NCBI GenBank assembly: GCA_026391295.1
Contig: JAPLDS010000050.1
Location: 1 to 62,842, forward strand
DNA length: 62,842 nucleotides
Direction: 5' to 3'
From: Bacteroidia bacterium
GTDB lineage: Bacteria > Bacteroidota > Bacteroidia > Bacteroidales > Prolixibacteraceae
The position numbers and the translations under genes are program-made. Numbering within the stretch: the first letter of the stretch is position 1; the number at the start of each line of letters is the position of its first letter. The notes beneath the pieces are model-generated. The model searched no databases. It worked only from the letters and a program-made list of their open reading frames with translations, and was not told the DNA's origin. This document shows, one piece after another, positions 9,786 to 19,660 of this stretch.

Positions 9786-9832
9786 GAAACCCTAAAAAGA
9801 ATACTGAAAACATGTATACTTTTTAGGGTTTC
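9786..9832 (+). promoter_or_regulatory. Perfect 14-bp inverted repeat overlapping the repeated element
   Basis: GAAACCCTAAAAAG (9786-9799) and CTTTTTAGGGTTTC (9819-9832) are exact reverse complements around a 19-base loop. The right arm lies inside repeat copy B. It follows the stop at 9756 and could terminate transcription, but no T tract follows the hairpin on the + strand. An operator, RNA leader or bidirectional structure is equally possible. Confidence 0.6.
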
Positions 9833-9839
9833 ATGTGTC
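9813..9839 (+). repeat. 27-base intergenic element, copy B
   Basis: This is the second copy of the TGTATACTTTT...TTTCATGTGTC element, differing from copy A only at positions 12 and 16. It ends 34 bases before the ATG at 9874, the same arrangement as copy A. The shared position suggests co-regulation of the two adjacent multi-module genes. Confidence 0.6.
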
Positions 9840-9873
9840 ATAGATAGAATCACAACTCCTAAACTTAAGAATA

Positions 9874-12800
9874 ATGAGACTTACGATCAGTTTTTTGGCC
9901 GTTCTAGTATGCCTATTCATCGTTGAATCGCCACTATTTGCTGTAAATACGACTGTTTCAAATAAGCAAAACGATATAAAATCTTTGCCGCGGCCTACAA
10001 AGAACCAAGCCCAATGGCAAGATTATGAAATTGGGATATTCTATCATTATGATATGAATGCATTTATCCCAAATTGGAATCATCGTAAATATGACAACTT
10101 TCCAAAGCCAGAGATTTTTAATCCGACCAAGTTAAATGTTAACCAATGGATGGAAGTGGCTAAATCACTGGATGCTAAATATGCGGTACTTACAGCTACT
10201 CATGGCAGTGGATTTATGCTATGGCAGAGTGATGCTTATCCCTATGGGATGAAACAATCGCCTTATATGAATGGGAAAGGTGACATTGTAAAAGATTTCG
10301 TGACGGCCTGTCGTACTAATGGAGTTGCACCAGGTTTGTATTGCCATATGCGTGTGAATGGATGGTGGCAGGCTGACCATCCGGGAGTCGTCAATAGAGG
10401 TAAAGGGGGGAATCCCGAGCTTCAAGCCAAATATGCCGCGTCTAAAATCCAACAAGTCAAAGAGCTTTGGGGAAACTATGGTAAACTGGCCGAAATTTGG
10501 TTCGACGGTGGTCTACCCGATTCAACCGCAGGATTCAATGTTATGCCATACGCCAAGAAACTACAGCCGAATGCGATGATCTATGGTGGTGGCGAACCTA
10601 AAATAGAGACTATCCGCTGGGTTGGATGGGAAAAAGGCAAAGTTGGCTACCCTTGTTGGTCAACAGGTACGAATCCCTTCGACACAAAGCGCGGCTCTCC
10701 CGATGAAAAAGATTGGTGCCCCGGCGAAGCAGATGTAGACATACTCGGTGGCGATTGGATGTGGAGTCCAGAGGCAGATAAAAAACTTCTTACCGTTGAC
10801 CAGTTAATGGACATCTATTACAAGTCGGTAGGGCACAATTGCAACTTATTAATTAATGCTGCACCTGGCACTGATGGACTAATATCGCAAGCTCAACTCG
10901 ACCGATTTAAAGAATTCGGACAAGAGATAAAAAGACGATTTGGAAAGAGTGTGGCCGAGAAATCTGGAAAAGGAGATCTCCTAGAATTGAAACTCACGCA
11001 GTCACAAACCATCGACCACGTAATTCTGATGGAACAAATCACCAAAGGTGACCGCGTTCGCGAATATACGATCGAAGGGAAGAATGGAACAGAATGGAAA
11101 AAAATAGGAGGCGGAAGTTGCATTGGTCATAAGCGCATCGAACGATTTGATCCTGTTGAAGTCAGTGCGGTTCGACTAAAAATAAATAGGAGTGTTGGAA
11201 CTCCGCTGATTCGCAAATTTGCCATTTACAACACAACTGGTTCAGAAGTCAAACCCAAACAAGCGCCAGAGCAAGTGGTCACCACTGAATCGTTAAAAGG
11301 TGAAACACCAGAACAGCGTACTGAGCGGATGCGCTGGTTTACAGAGGGGCGTTTTGGGATGTTTATTCATTGGGGTGTCTATTCAGTGCCTGCCGGAGAA
11401 TACAATGAATTCAGAGGCGGTGGTGAATGGCTGCAAGATCAAGCTAAGATTCCAGCTTCAAAATACGAGTTATTCGCCAAAGACTTCAACCCCGTTAAAT
11501 TTGATGCGAAAGAGTGGGTTCGAATTGCGAAAGACGCTGGGATGAAATATATTGTCATCACAGCCAAACACCACGATGGATTTAGCATGTACCGTTCAGA
11601 CCTCACCAATTGGGGTATTAAATCAACACCTTTTCAGCGTGATCCATTGAAGGAATTAGCAATCGCCTGCAAAGAAGCGGATATGAAACTTTGTTTTTAC
11701 TACTCCATCATGGACTGGCATCATCCTGAATGGGCTGACAGAAAACCGTATAACGACCTCTACACCAATGTGCCAATCATGGATCGCTATACCGAATTTA
11801 TGAAAGGACAATTAAAAGAGTTACTTACTCGCTATGGTCCAATTGGAATTCTATGGTTCGATGGCGACTCTGAGAAACCATGGACTCAAGAAGCTGGCTA
11901 CGATCTCTATTATTATTTACGTTCGATTCAGCCCAATCTTATTGTAAACAATCGAGTAGCAAAAGCAGGCCAAGTGCCGACCTTACCTTGGGAGTCGTGC
12001 ATGACGATCAATGAGCATTGGGGTTTCGACAAATCAGATCACGACTGGAAAACACCTACGACCATCGTGCGAAATTTAGTCGACTGTGCTGGGAAAGGTG
12101 GAAACTATTTATTAAACGTGGGTCCTACCTCCGAAGGACTGATACCTCCCGAAAGTGTGGTCCGATTAAAAGAAGTTGGCGAATGGATGCGTCTCAATGG
12201 TGAAGCAGTCTATGGCACGCAGTCACCACATATCGATGGGCTGCCATCTAGCTGTCATGCAACCCAGAAAGGAGATAAAATCTATCTCCATCTATTCGAA
12301 TGGCCAGAAAAATTTATCATCCCAATGAAAAAAAATATCAAGAAGGCCTATTTTCTTCTTGACCCAAAACAAACCCCATTAGCTATTTCAACAGAATCCA
12401 ACTTCCTCTACCTAACCTTACCGAAGGAAAATCCTGGAAAGATAGCTACCGTGGTATGCCTCGAGATTGATACAAAAATTTCGACTACCACGGAAATTAA
12501 AACAGTCAAAGCTGATCTAAAAAAAGATCCTATTGTGGCGGGTACGATCTGGCGCTCCGAGCAACCAGCAGACTGTCCATTTGCACCAAGTAGTGAGTTA
12601 AGCTCATTTATTTTCACAGGTAAACATGCCGAGTATACGCATGCCGACACCTGGTATCCCTCTTGGGCTTCAGACGGGAATCTTTATTCCCCATGGACCG
12701 ATGGTAAAGTCAATGGACTAGGAGTTTTTTCCGGAGGTCGTGACGCTGCAACAGGTCAAGCGACGATTATTGGCGACGATCCTTTACAGTTAAAATTCAA

Positions 12801-13674
12801 AAATCAAGCGATTTACAAAAGCGATCCAAGCCCCTACGGCGGAAGATACCCTTGTGGATCATTATTCTACAATGGAGTGTGGTATTACGGAACTTATTGT
12901 TTGATCGACGGCGGGAAAGGGTTAAACTGGGATATCTTAGGTCCATTTGTTGGCTTTAGAACTTCCACTGATCAAGGAAAAAATTGGGTCCAGACACCAA
13001 ACACACCAGCCAAGCCAATCTTTCCAGAACCACAGATATTCAAAGGTCCAGTGCGATTTGGATCACCGCACTTTGTCGATTTTGGTAAAAACATGGAGCA
13101 CTCTCCAGATGGTAAAGCTTACCTTGTAGGACATGGTGCGACAAAAGACGACAAACAACCCCGCGATGCGAATGCCAGCTGGATCACAGGTGATAAAATC
13201 TTTATCACGCGCGTAAAACCTAGTATTCAGACGATTAACGATGGCTCGAAATACGAGTTTTTCGCGGGCAATAACGCGTCTGGCAAAGCAATCTGGACCA
13301 GTGATTTTAAGAAAATCAAACCAATTGCCACCTGGAATAACAACATGGGCTGTGTGACCATGACCTACAATGCCCCATTAAAAAAATACCTGATGTGCGT
13401 CACCGATGGTGGAACGACGATGTCGAAATACAACACCTATATCCTAGAGTCCTCTCAGATTACGGGTCCATGGAAAATGTTGAAGTACCTGAAGAACTTT
13501 GGAGAAGCAGCCTATTTTGTAAATATACCATCTAAGTTTATTAGTCCAGATGGACTAACGATGTGGCTCTGTTATTCAGCCAACTGGATGGATCAAAAAA
13601 ATAAACGCTACAAAGCAACTCCGGACGGAAGTGCCTATAGCATGTGTCTCCAAGAGATCAAACTACAGAAATAA
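9874..13674 (+). CDS. Tandem GH29 alpha-L-fucosidase-like protein with C-terminal beta-propeller-like domain
   Basis: This 1266-residue secreted protein (signal MRLTISFLAVLVCLFIVESPLFA) carries two separate GH29-like barrels. Module 1 (about 35-450) has IGIFYHYDMNAF, an ATHGSGF motif and EIWFDGG with presumed nucleophile Asp211, then a small beta-sandwich. Module 2 (about 480-870) has RFGMFIHWGVYSVPAGEY, AKHHDGFSMY and ILWFDGDSEKPW with Asp663. Residues from about 885 to the end look like a GH43- or DUF4185-like five-bladed propeller (DTWYPSWASDGNLYSPWTDG; FGSPHFVDFG; the repeated pattern FRTSTDQGKNW). Module 1 is the more divergent of the two barrels. Three potential active sites in one chain would let it strip adjacent sugars of a fucosylated branch. 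The propeller's activity is unknown. Repeat copy B lies immediately upstream. Confidence 0.8.
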   Translation: MRLTISFLAVLVCLFIVESPLFAVNTTVSNKQNDIKSLPRPTKNQAQWQDYEIGIFYHYDMNAFIPNWNHRKYDNFPKPEIFNPTKLNVNQWMEVAKSLDAKYAVLTATHGSGFMLWQSDAYPYGMKQSPYMNGKGDIVKDFVTACRTNGVAPGLYCHMRVNGWWQADHPGVVNRGKGGNPELQAKYAASKIQQVKELWGNYGKLAEIWFDGGLPDSTAGFNVMPYAKKLQPNAMIYGGGEPKIETIRWVGWEKGKVGYPCWSTGTNPFDTKRGSPDEKDWCPGEADVDILGGDWMWSPEADKKLLTVDQLMDIYYKSVGHNCNLLINAAPGTDGLISQAQLDRFKEFGQEIKRRFGKSVAEKSGKGDLLELKLTQSQTIDHVILMEQITKGDRVREYTIEGKNGTEWKKIGGGSCIGHKRIERFDPVEVSAVRLKINRSVGTPLIRKFAIYNTTGSEVKPKQAPEQVVTTESLKGETPEQRTERMRWFTEGRFGMFIHWGVYSVPAGEYNEFRGGGEWLQDQAKIPASKYELFAKDFNPVKFDAKEWVRIAKDAGMKYIVITAKHHDGFSMYRSDLTNWGIKSTPFQRDPLKELAIACKEADMKLCFYYSIMDWHHPEWADRKPYNDLYTNVPIMDRYTEFMKGQLKELLTRYGPIGILWFDGDSEKPWTQEAGYDLYYYLRSIQPNLIVNNRVAKAGQVPTLPWESCMTINEHWGFDKSDHDWKTPTTIVRNLVDCAGKGGNYLLNVGPTSEGLIPPESVVRLKEVGEWMRLNGEAVYGTQSPHIDGLPSSCHATQKGDKIYLHLFEWPEKFIIPMKKNIKKAYFLLDPKQTPLAISTESNFLYLTLPKENPGKIATVVCLEIDTKISTTTEIKTVKADLKKDPIVAGTIWRSEQPADCPFAPSSELSSFIFTGKHAEYTHADTWYPSWASDGNLYSPWTDGKVNGLGVFSGGRDAATGQATIIGDDPLQLKFKNQAIYKSDPSPYGGRYPCGSLFYNGVWYYGTYCLIDGGKGLNWDILGPFVGFRTSTDQGKNWVQTPNTPAKPIFPEPQIFKGPVRFGSPHFVDFGKNMEHSPDGKAYLVGHGATKDDKQPRDANASWITGDKIFITRVKPSIQTINDGSKYEFFAGNNASGKAIWTSDFKKIKPIATWNNNMGCVTMTYNAPLKKYLMCVTDGGTTMSKYNTYILESSQITGPWKMLKYLKNFGEAAYFVNIPSKFISPDGLTMWLCYSANWMDQKNKRYKATPDGSAYSMCLQEIKLQK

Positions 13675-13724
13675 AACGCCTTTAAAATCATAAAGACTTC
13701 TTGAATCGAACTAACGACTAGACC

Positions 13725-15843
13725 ATGATCAAACTAAACCGAACTAAAATAAGACATCTATTCCTAACGATCTTTTTTTTGGCTGCAACTTTCAATCTTG
13801 CCTTAGCGAAAAAGAATGAGATTCCTAAAATGCCCGCCTACCAATATCCTATTGAGGAGATTAATCCTACCAACGCAAATCATTGGAAATGGATGAAAGC
13901 ATTTTACAAAAACGAAATCTCTCAACCTCTGTTTCTAAACGAAACCGTGGAGCAAGCAACGTTGCGCGCGGCACATGTTAAGCCCTCCGCAGAAAAGCTC
14001 GCTTACCTCGACATGGAACTAATTACTTTTCCCCATTTTGGAATGTCTACATTTTCCGGACATGGACAAGGGACAGGTAAAGAAGATCCACGAAAGTTTA
14101 ATCCAGTAGCTTTTGACGCAAAAGAGTGGGTTAAATTTCATAAAGCCATCGGTGCTAAAATGATTGTTTTTGTCGCGAAACACCATGATGGCTATACACT
14201 GTGGCCTTCAAAATTAAACGATTATAACGTCCGAAACTCACCCTGGCGTGATGGCAAAGGCGATATGATCAAAGAGATTGCTGATGCCTGTAAAGAAGGT
14301 GGATTAAAACTCGGACTCTACATCTCTCTTTGGGATGAACACGATCCAAGATGCGATCATCCACGAAAAGGAGCAGATAAGATGACGCCGGAACAACGCA
14401 AAGCATACCAAGATTATGTCGAGCAGCAACTGATGGAGACCCTATTACCATATGGCGAGATTAGTGAACTATGGTTTGATGGTGCAGGGACCAATGGTGC
14501 AGAAGACTGGAATCGAATTTTCGAAAAATATTTTGCCTATGCTTCCTGAGTTACGGACACAAAGCTGGGTGCCTTATCACTTTGGACAGCTGATTAGCAA
14601 AAAACTTCCTACTGTAACCGATAATGTTGAAAATCTAAAAGGTCAAGACCTATTCTTCATCCCTCAAGAGGGAGATTTAGCGTTACTGAAAAAAGGTTGG
14701 CATTGGGACGGCGTAGGAGAACCGCGTTCACTGGAGATATTAGTTAACACCTACTATGCTTCTATCGGATCAGGTGCCAATCTTATTGTCAGTCCAGCCC
14801 CTGATCCAACAGGTGTTTTTAACAAACAGCAACTCGACCGCATGGTTGAACTACGTCAATGGATTACAAATTCGTTTAGTACCAATCTATTTAAAGATGC
14901 CAAAATAACTTTGACCGGTGGTCCCGCTAATTACAATGCCTCGAACTTATTCACAGAGGGGAATAAAAAGCCTTATATCACCAAAAATCAAACCAAAAGC
15001 CTTGTATTAACCGCTGAATTTAATGGGGAACAAACTTTTAACAACCTACTTATTCAGGAATATATCAACGAGGGACAGCGCATCTCTGCGTTTAAACTTG
15101 AGGCTTGGAAAAATGGAGCCTGGAAAGTTGTAACCGAAGGTCGAACAGTTGGCCACAAACGTATTCTGCCATTTAGTGAAATCACATCCGACAAAATTCG
15201 ATTCAGTGTAACCGAGGCTCGCGACATGCCGGCCTTGCGTTATATCGGACTTTACAAAGCTCTTCCCTACCGCGAAAAAGCTAAAGTCTATACCGAGGCC
15301 GACTATCAGCCAGCCTTGGCAGACAAACAGAATCTAAAACAAGGTTTAGCTTGGTCGTATTACGAAGATGCCAACAATGGCTTCCTCCCTTACCAAGAGA
15401 TCTTTACTTATCTGAATACAACGAAAGTAAAACCAGTTGCTACAGGATTCGATGTGAATCCGATGAAAGTGGTAAGATCAATCCTGAAGACTCAAAAAAG
15501 AAAGGAGCATTTTACGGTACGCTTCGAGGGTTATTTCAGGGCACCTGCACAAGCAGTATATACCTTTCAAGCAGGAGCAAACAACGGCTGTCGCATCTAT
15601 GTAGATGAAAAATCAGTAATTGAAAACGACGCATCGAGCGGACTTCCTACAGGAATTAAATCGGCTGATGTGCCATTACAAGCTGGCCTTCATAAGCTAA
15701 CAGTGCTCTATTATTTCGGCACGACAGGGCAGCCTAAACTAAACCTTGTAGTCGAATGGCCTGGAAATGCTGGAGGTGATGGATTTGGCTGGAATTCCTA
15801 CCAAAGACTTCTTCCATTACTTTGGAGCGAACCTTCTAAATAA
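13725..15843 (+). pseudogene. GH29 alpha-L-fucosidase with PA14 domain, interrupted by a one-base frameshift
   Basis: The first frame (13725-14549) gives a signal peptide, GMSTFSGHGQG, VAKHHDGYTLW and SELWFDGAGTNG (presumed nucleophile Asp252), then stops at 14549. A second frame carries on from about 14530 to 15843 with VPYHFGQ, SIGSGANLIVSPAPDPTG, an F5/8-like beta-sandwich and a PA14-like domain near the end (FRAPAQAVYTFQAGANNG, VVEWPG). Removing one A from the A5 run at 14524-14528 joins them naturally as DWNRIF-ENILPMLPELRT, giving about 705 residues. Both halves look well preserved, so this is a recent mutation, a homopolymer sequencing error or, less likely, programmed slippage. If intact it is an exo-alpha-L-fucosidase of the locus. 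The gene starts 51 bases after the tandem GH29 gene. Confidence 0.8.
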
Positions 15844-15894
15844 TTTTTTTTAATACCCAATTCATCAACAATCCGTTCTTAATAAAACTAAACC

Positions 15895-16596
15895 ATGAAA
15901 AAGTTAATTCTAATTCTATTTGCAATTTGTGTCATAGCAACAAATAAAAATGCCTTTGCGGGTAGCCCGACTCCAAGGAAAAAAGCCATTAGCGAAGGGA
16001 CCGAATGGAGCAATATGTGGATGGTATCCACCAACAATCACAGCTTACCTAGAGTGCTTATCATGGGCGACTCACACGTTGAACGTTACTACCAAGTAGT
16101 GAATAGTAAAATTGGGAAAAAAGCTCTATGCTGCAAGTTTACAACCTCAAGAAGTCTTGGCGATCCTAGTCTTATTGCTCAACTAAAAGCCCTATTTTTT
16201 AGCTATAAGTTCGATGTTATTTGCTTCAACAATGGTCTACATGGCACCGATTACACGGATGAACAATATAGTAAAGATATACCTGCCGTTTATAAATTAT
16301 TTAAAAAGCAAAATCGGAATGTCAAAATAATCTGGGTGAATACAACTGCCAGAAGAGTTGGACATCAATTGAAAGATTTCGACAAATTAAATGATGGTGT
16401 CATCAACCGCAATAAAGCAGTTGCCGAATTTACCGCATCTAAAAATATACCATTAGTTGATGTCTACACGCCATCATTCACGAATGTTGACTTGTACGAT
16501 ACCGATGGAATTCATTTCAGCAAGAAAGGTGTCGAAGAACAAGCAAGACTTATAACGGTGGAACTAGAGCGTGCCTTGACAGAAATCAAGAAATAA
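15895..16596 (+). CDS. Secreted SGNH/GDSL-type esterase
   Basis: This 233-residue protein has a signal peptide (MKKLILILFAICVIATNKNAFA). Block I is VLIMGDSHVERYY with nucleophile Ser60 (GDSH rather than GDSL), block III is FNNGLHG, and the C-terminal block V is DTDGIHFSKKG with the Asp and His of the triad. The domain is short, with no added modules. The family hydrolyses carboxylic esters, often acetyl groups on sugars. Lying between a fucosidase and an alpha-galactosidase, it is probably a carbohydrate esterase acting outside the cytoplasm. The gap of 21 bases to the next gene fits one operon. Confidence 0.75.
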   Translation: MKKLILILFAICVIATNKNAFAGSPTPRKKAISEGTEWSNMWMVSTNNHSLPRVLIMGDSHVERYYQVVNSKIGKKALCCKFTTSRSLGDPSLIAQLKALFFSYKFDVICFNNGLHGTDYTDEQYSKDIPAVYKLFKKQNRNVKIIWVNTTARRVGHQLKDFDKLNDGVINRNKAVAEFTASKNIPLVDVYTPSFTNVDLYDTDGIHFSKKGVEEQARLITVELERALTEIKK

Positions 16597-16617
16597 AAAT
16601 AATCTAACTATTCAACA

Positions 16618-18687
16618 ATGAACAAACGGACCCTATTGGTTGCCATCCTTTGCTGTTTAAATAGCGCAATGGGAGCATCCAAAAACACCAATCAGCAGAA
16701 GAAAAGCGAACAAGCTAATCAACCGATTACTCCAAAGGTTGAAGCCACTAAACAGGACGAAACTGTTATGTTAAGCTCGCTAGTTATGCACGAATCATTA
16801 TGCGAAAATAGACCACAAGCCAACAGGTCCGTGAGTGGCCAGCCGATGTATATAAGTGGTCAGAAATTCTTAAACGGATTAGGTACCCATGCTCGTTTTG
16901 TCCTATGGCTTGATCTTCAAGGTGGCACAAAACGATTTACATCGATGGTTGGAATCGATGACGAGGTGGTGCCTCGAATTGTGCGTGATGAGTTGCGAAG
17001 TGCCTTTTTAAAAGGATATGATGAATACAAAAAAATTAATGGCCATGTTATTTTCCAAATCTATGGGGATGGCATACTTCTTTGGAAAAGTCCTGTTATG
17101 CTAGCTGGAATGCCTGCAGAAAAGGTTGACGTAGATCTAACAGGGGTAAAAACCATGGTTATGGTTGTGAGTAGCACTGGTGATGCCCCCGAATTCGACC
17201 ATGCCGACTGGGCCGACGCACAGTTTACGGTTACTGGTGCAAAACCTACACCCATCGCACCACCTCGAGAAGAGCCCTATATCCTGACCCCTAAAAGCTC
17301 TCCTCAACCAAGAATCAATGGACCAAAAGTACTTGGCGTTCGGCCAGGATCTCCTTTCCTATACACCATTGCGGCATCAGGTGAGCGACCAATGAAATTT
17401 GAAGTCAAAAAATTACCGAAAGGATTAACCCTAGATTCAAAAACTGGACAAATTACTGGACAATTAAAAACAAAAGGCACTTACAATACCACCGTAATAG
17501 CAACAAATGCCTTGGGAACAACCGAACGGTCATTCAAGATTGTCAGTGGTGACACCTTAGCACTAACGCCTCCAATGGGATGGAATAGTTGGAATGTTTT
17601 TAGTCGAAGCGTAAACGAATCTCATGTACGAGCTGCTGCAGATGCAATGGTTAGCAGTGGTTTGATTAACCATGGGTGGGGCTATATCAATATCGACGAT
17701 TGCTGGCAGATCAAACACTCGGCCAAAGACACCATGTTAGTTGGAGTACCACGAGATAAAGATGGTATGATCAACACAAACAAGAAGTTTCCAGATATGA
17801 AGAAGCTTTGCGATTATATCCACAGCAAAGGTCTTAAAGCCGGCATCTACTCATCACCTGGGTTGTATACTTGTCAAGGTCATACTGGAAGCTTTCAGTA
17901 TGAAGAAAAAGATGCTCAGCGCTATGCCGACTGGGGTTTTGATTACCTAAAATACGACTGGTGTTATAACCAATATTCGACCAAAGATGTAAGCTTATAC
18001 GAGCAACGTATTCCTTGGACAACGATGTCAAAAGCATTGATCAAAACGAAACGCGATATTATATTCAGTCTAAGCGAGACCTTGGATGTATGGCCGTGGG
18101 CAAAAGAGACAGGTGCAAACGCTTGGCGGACAACCGGAGATATTACCGATTTATGGTCAAGCATTGATGGGATTGGATTTACACAAAATGGTCGCGAAAT
18201 TGTGGCTGGACCAGGTCATTGGAACGACTGTGATATGTTTGTGGTTGGCATGATGGGCGGAGGCAAGTCCCCTTCACGACTGACCTCCAACGAGCAATAT
18301 ACTCATATCAGCCTTTGGTGCCTACTTGCTTCTCCACTACTTATCGGCTGCGATATGACCAAACTAGATGACTTTACTTTAGGTCTATTAACCAACGATG
18401 AAGTGATTGAGGTGAATCAAGATCCTTTAGGAATACAAGCACACCGAATCACAAAGAATGAGAATGTGGAGGTCTGGGCAAAGAAAATGGAAGATGGCTC
18501 ATTGGCCGTCGGACTGTTTAACAGAGGTGAATTTACAAGTCAAGTAACGTTGAATTTAAGCGATCTTGGACTTTCAGGGAAGCACACCGTTCGTGATCTT
18601 TGGAGACAAAAAGATCTAGGCCAATTTGCAGAGACCTTTTCTAGTCCTGTAGCTAGACATGGTGCAACTTTAATACGTATCAAATAA
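16618..18687 (+). CDS. GH27 alpha-galactosidase with N-terminal NPCBM and Ig-like domains
   Basis: This 689-residue secreted protein has three parts. The first is an NPCBM-like domain (about 50-205; HESLCENRP, FLNGLGTHA, DHADWADAQF), a carbohydrate-binding fold often attached to GH27. The second is a putative-Ig domain (about 235-310; PRINGPKVLGVRPGSPFLY). The third is the GH27 barrel from TPPMGWNSWN. The nucleophile is Asp447 in YLKYDWCYNQ and the acid/base is Asp508 in WRTTGDITDLW; later motifs GPGHWNDCDM and LLASPLLIGCDM are typical. It should release terminal alpha-linked galactose, or possibly alpha-GalNAc. It lies among fucosidases, which suggests a galactose-fucose substrate. Confidence 0.93.
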   Translation: MNKRTLLVAILCCLNSAMGASKNTNQQKKSEQANQPITPKVEATKQDETVMLSSLVMHESLCENRPQANRSVSGQPMYISGQKFLNGLGTHARFVLWLDLQGGTKRFTSMVGIDDEVVPRIVRDELRSAFLKGYDEYKKINGHVIFQIYGDGILLWKSPVMLAGMPAEKVDVDLTGVKTMVMVVSSTGDAPEFDHADWADAQFTVTGAKPTPIAPPREEPYILTPKSSPQPRINGPKVLGVRPGSPFLYTIAASGERPMKFEVKKLPKGLTLDSKTGQITGQLKTKGTYNTTVIATNALGTTERSFKIVSGDTLALTPPMGWNSWNVFSRSVNESHVRAAADAMVSSGLINHGWGYINIDDCWQIKHSAKDTMLVGVPRDKDGMINTNKKFPDMKKLCDYIHSKGLKAGIYSSPGLYTCQGHTGSFQYEEKDAQRYADWGFDYLKYDWCYNQYSTKDVSLYEQRIPWTTMSKALIKTKRDIIFSLSETLDVWPWAKETGANAWRTTGDITDLWSSIDGIGFTQNGREIVAGPGHWNDCDMFVVGMMGGGKSPSRLTSNEQYTHISLWCLLASPLLIGCDMTKLDDFTLGLLTNDEVIEVNQDPLGIQAHRITKNENVEVWAKKMEDGSLAVGLFNRGEFTSQVTLNLSDLGLSGKHTVRDLWRQKDLGQFAETFSSPVARHGATLIRIK

Positions 18688-18721
18688 TAAGTAAAATATA
18701 TTTCAACTATTAACAAATCAG

Positions 18722-18751
18722 TTGTTTAAACCAAGATATTTTTACACTTTT
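18722..18751 (+). promoter_or_regulatory. Weak promoter candidate before the DUF1080 gene
   Basis: TTG at 18722-18724 precedes TACACTTTT (18743-18751) with 18 bases between. This is only an approximate match to the phylum pattern. It lies 30 bases before the ATG at 18781 in the only sizeable gap here (93 bases), so a separate start of transcription is plausible. Confidence 0.3.
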
Positions 18752-18780
18752 AGCATTACTAATCAATTAAACAAAAAACA

Positions 18781-19530
18781 ATGAACAATTCAAAAAACAA
18801 TCTTTACTCAAGTGTTATTTTATTCGCACTACTTTTCGTTTTGCCAACGGCAAATGTATTTTCTCAGAATGCTGAGAGCCAATTAAAAGAGCCCAAAATT
18901 ATCCAACCTGGAAAAAAAAACAAAGCACCTTCAGATGCGATTATCTTATTCGACAAAGGTTCATTAGATAACTTTGAAAGCATCAAAAATGGCGAGCCTG
19001 CTGGATGGAATGTTAGAGGTCGCAAGTTTACCGTTAATCCAAAGACAACAAGTATTCAAACCAAAGAGAAGTTTGGCGATTGCCAACTGCATGTTGAATG
19101 GAACTCCCCAATTAAAGATGTGAAAGCAGGAAAAACAGGTCAAGGATGCGGAAACTCAGGCGTTTATTTGATGGGTAAATACGAGGTTCAAGTTTTAAAT
19201 TCTTACATCAACACAACCTATTACGACGGTCAGGCTGGAGCCATTTACAAACAATATCCTCCATTAGTAAATGCATGCTTAAAACCAGGAAAATGGCAAG
19301 TTTACGACATTATCTTTTCGGCCCCACGATTTGAGGCAGGCAAGCAAAAAACTCCTGGCTATTTTACCGTTATACATAATGGCGTGTTAATCCAAAATCA
19401 TGTCGAAATAAAAGGAGCTACTCTAGCAGGAAATGGCAAAACAGCCATCAACGAGACCGAGTTACCACTGATGTTACAAAATCACGGCAACGAAGTTAGC
19501 TATCGTAATATCTGGGTAAGAAGACTTTAA
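18781..19530 (+). CDS. Secreted DUF1080 (3-keto-disaccharide hydrolase-like) protein
   Basis: The signal peptide runs to about residue 29 (LPTANVFSQ). One concanavalin-like beta-sandwich of the DUF1080 family follows: AIILFDKGSLDNFES, FGDCQLHVEWNSP, GQGCGNSGVYLMGKYEVQVLNS, then GKWQVYDIIFSAPRF. DUF1080 proteins act on, or are implicated in, cleavage of 3-keto-glycosides made by sugar dehydrogenases. A Tat-exported Gfo/Idh/MocA oxidoreductase three genes on (22304) is a natural partner. Bounded by a possible promoter upstream and a strong terminator downstream, it may form its own transcript. A second DUF1080 protein is at 53954. Direct carbohydrate binding without catalysis remains possible. 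Confidence 0.85.
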   Translation: MNNSKNNLYSSVILFALLFVLPTANVFSQNAESQLKEPKIIQPGKKNKAPSDAIILFDKGSLDNFESIKNGEPAGWNVRGRKFTVNPKTTSIQTKEKFGDCQLHVEWNSPIKDVKAGKTGQGCGNSGVYLMGKYEVQVLNSYINTTYYDGQAGAIYKQYPPLVNACLKPGKWQVYDIIFSAPRFEAGKQKTPGYFTVIHNGVLIQNHVEIKGATLAGNGKTAINETELPLMLQNHGNEVSYRNIWVRRL

Positions 19531-19579
19531 TCACATAGTTTTCAGGAACTCTCCTATAAATATGTTCCTAAAATCCAAA

Positions 19580-19621
19580 GGGAGATAGACGATGAGACTC
19601 AATGACCATCGTCTATCTCCC
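19580..19621 (+). terminator. Intrinsic terminator-like hairpin after the DUF1080 gene
   Basis: GGGAGATAGACGATG (19580-19594) pairs perfectly with CATCGTCTATCTCCC (19607-19621) around a 12-base loop. A short T-rich run (GATTTTT) follows a few bases later. The 15-bp stem is the strongest terminator-like structure in the locus and separates the DUF1080 gene from the SGNH gene at 19661. Confidence 0.75.
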
Positions 19622-19660
19622 AATTGATTTTTAATGGCAATAAATTAAACTATTCACCAA

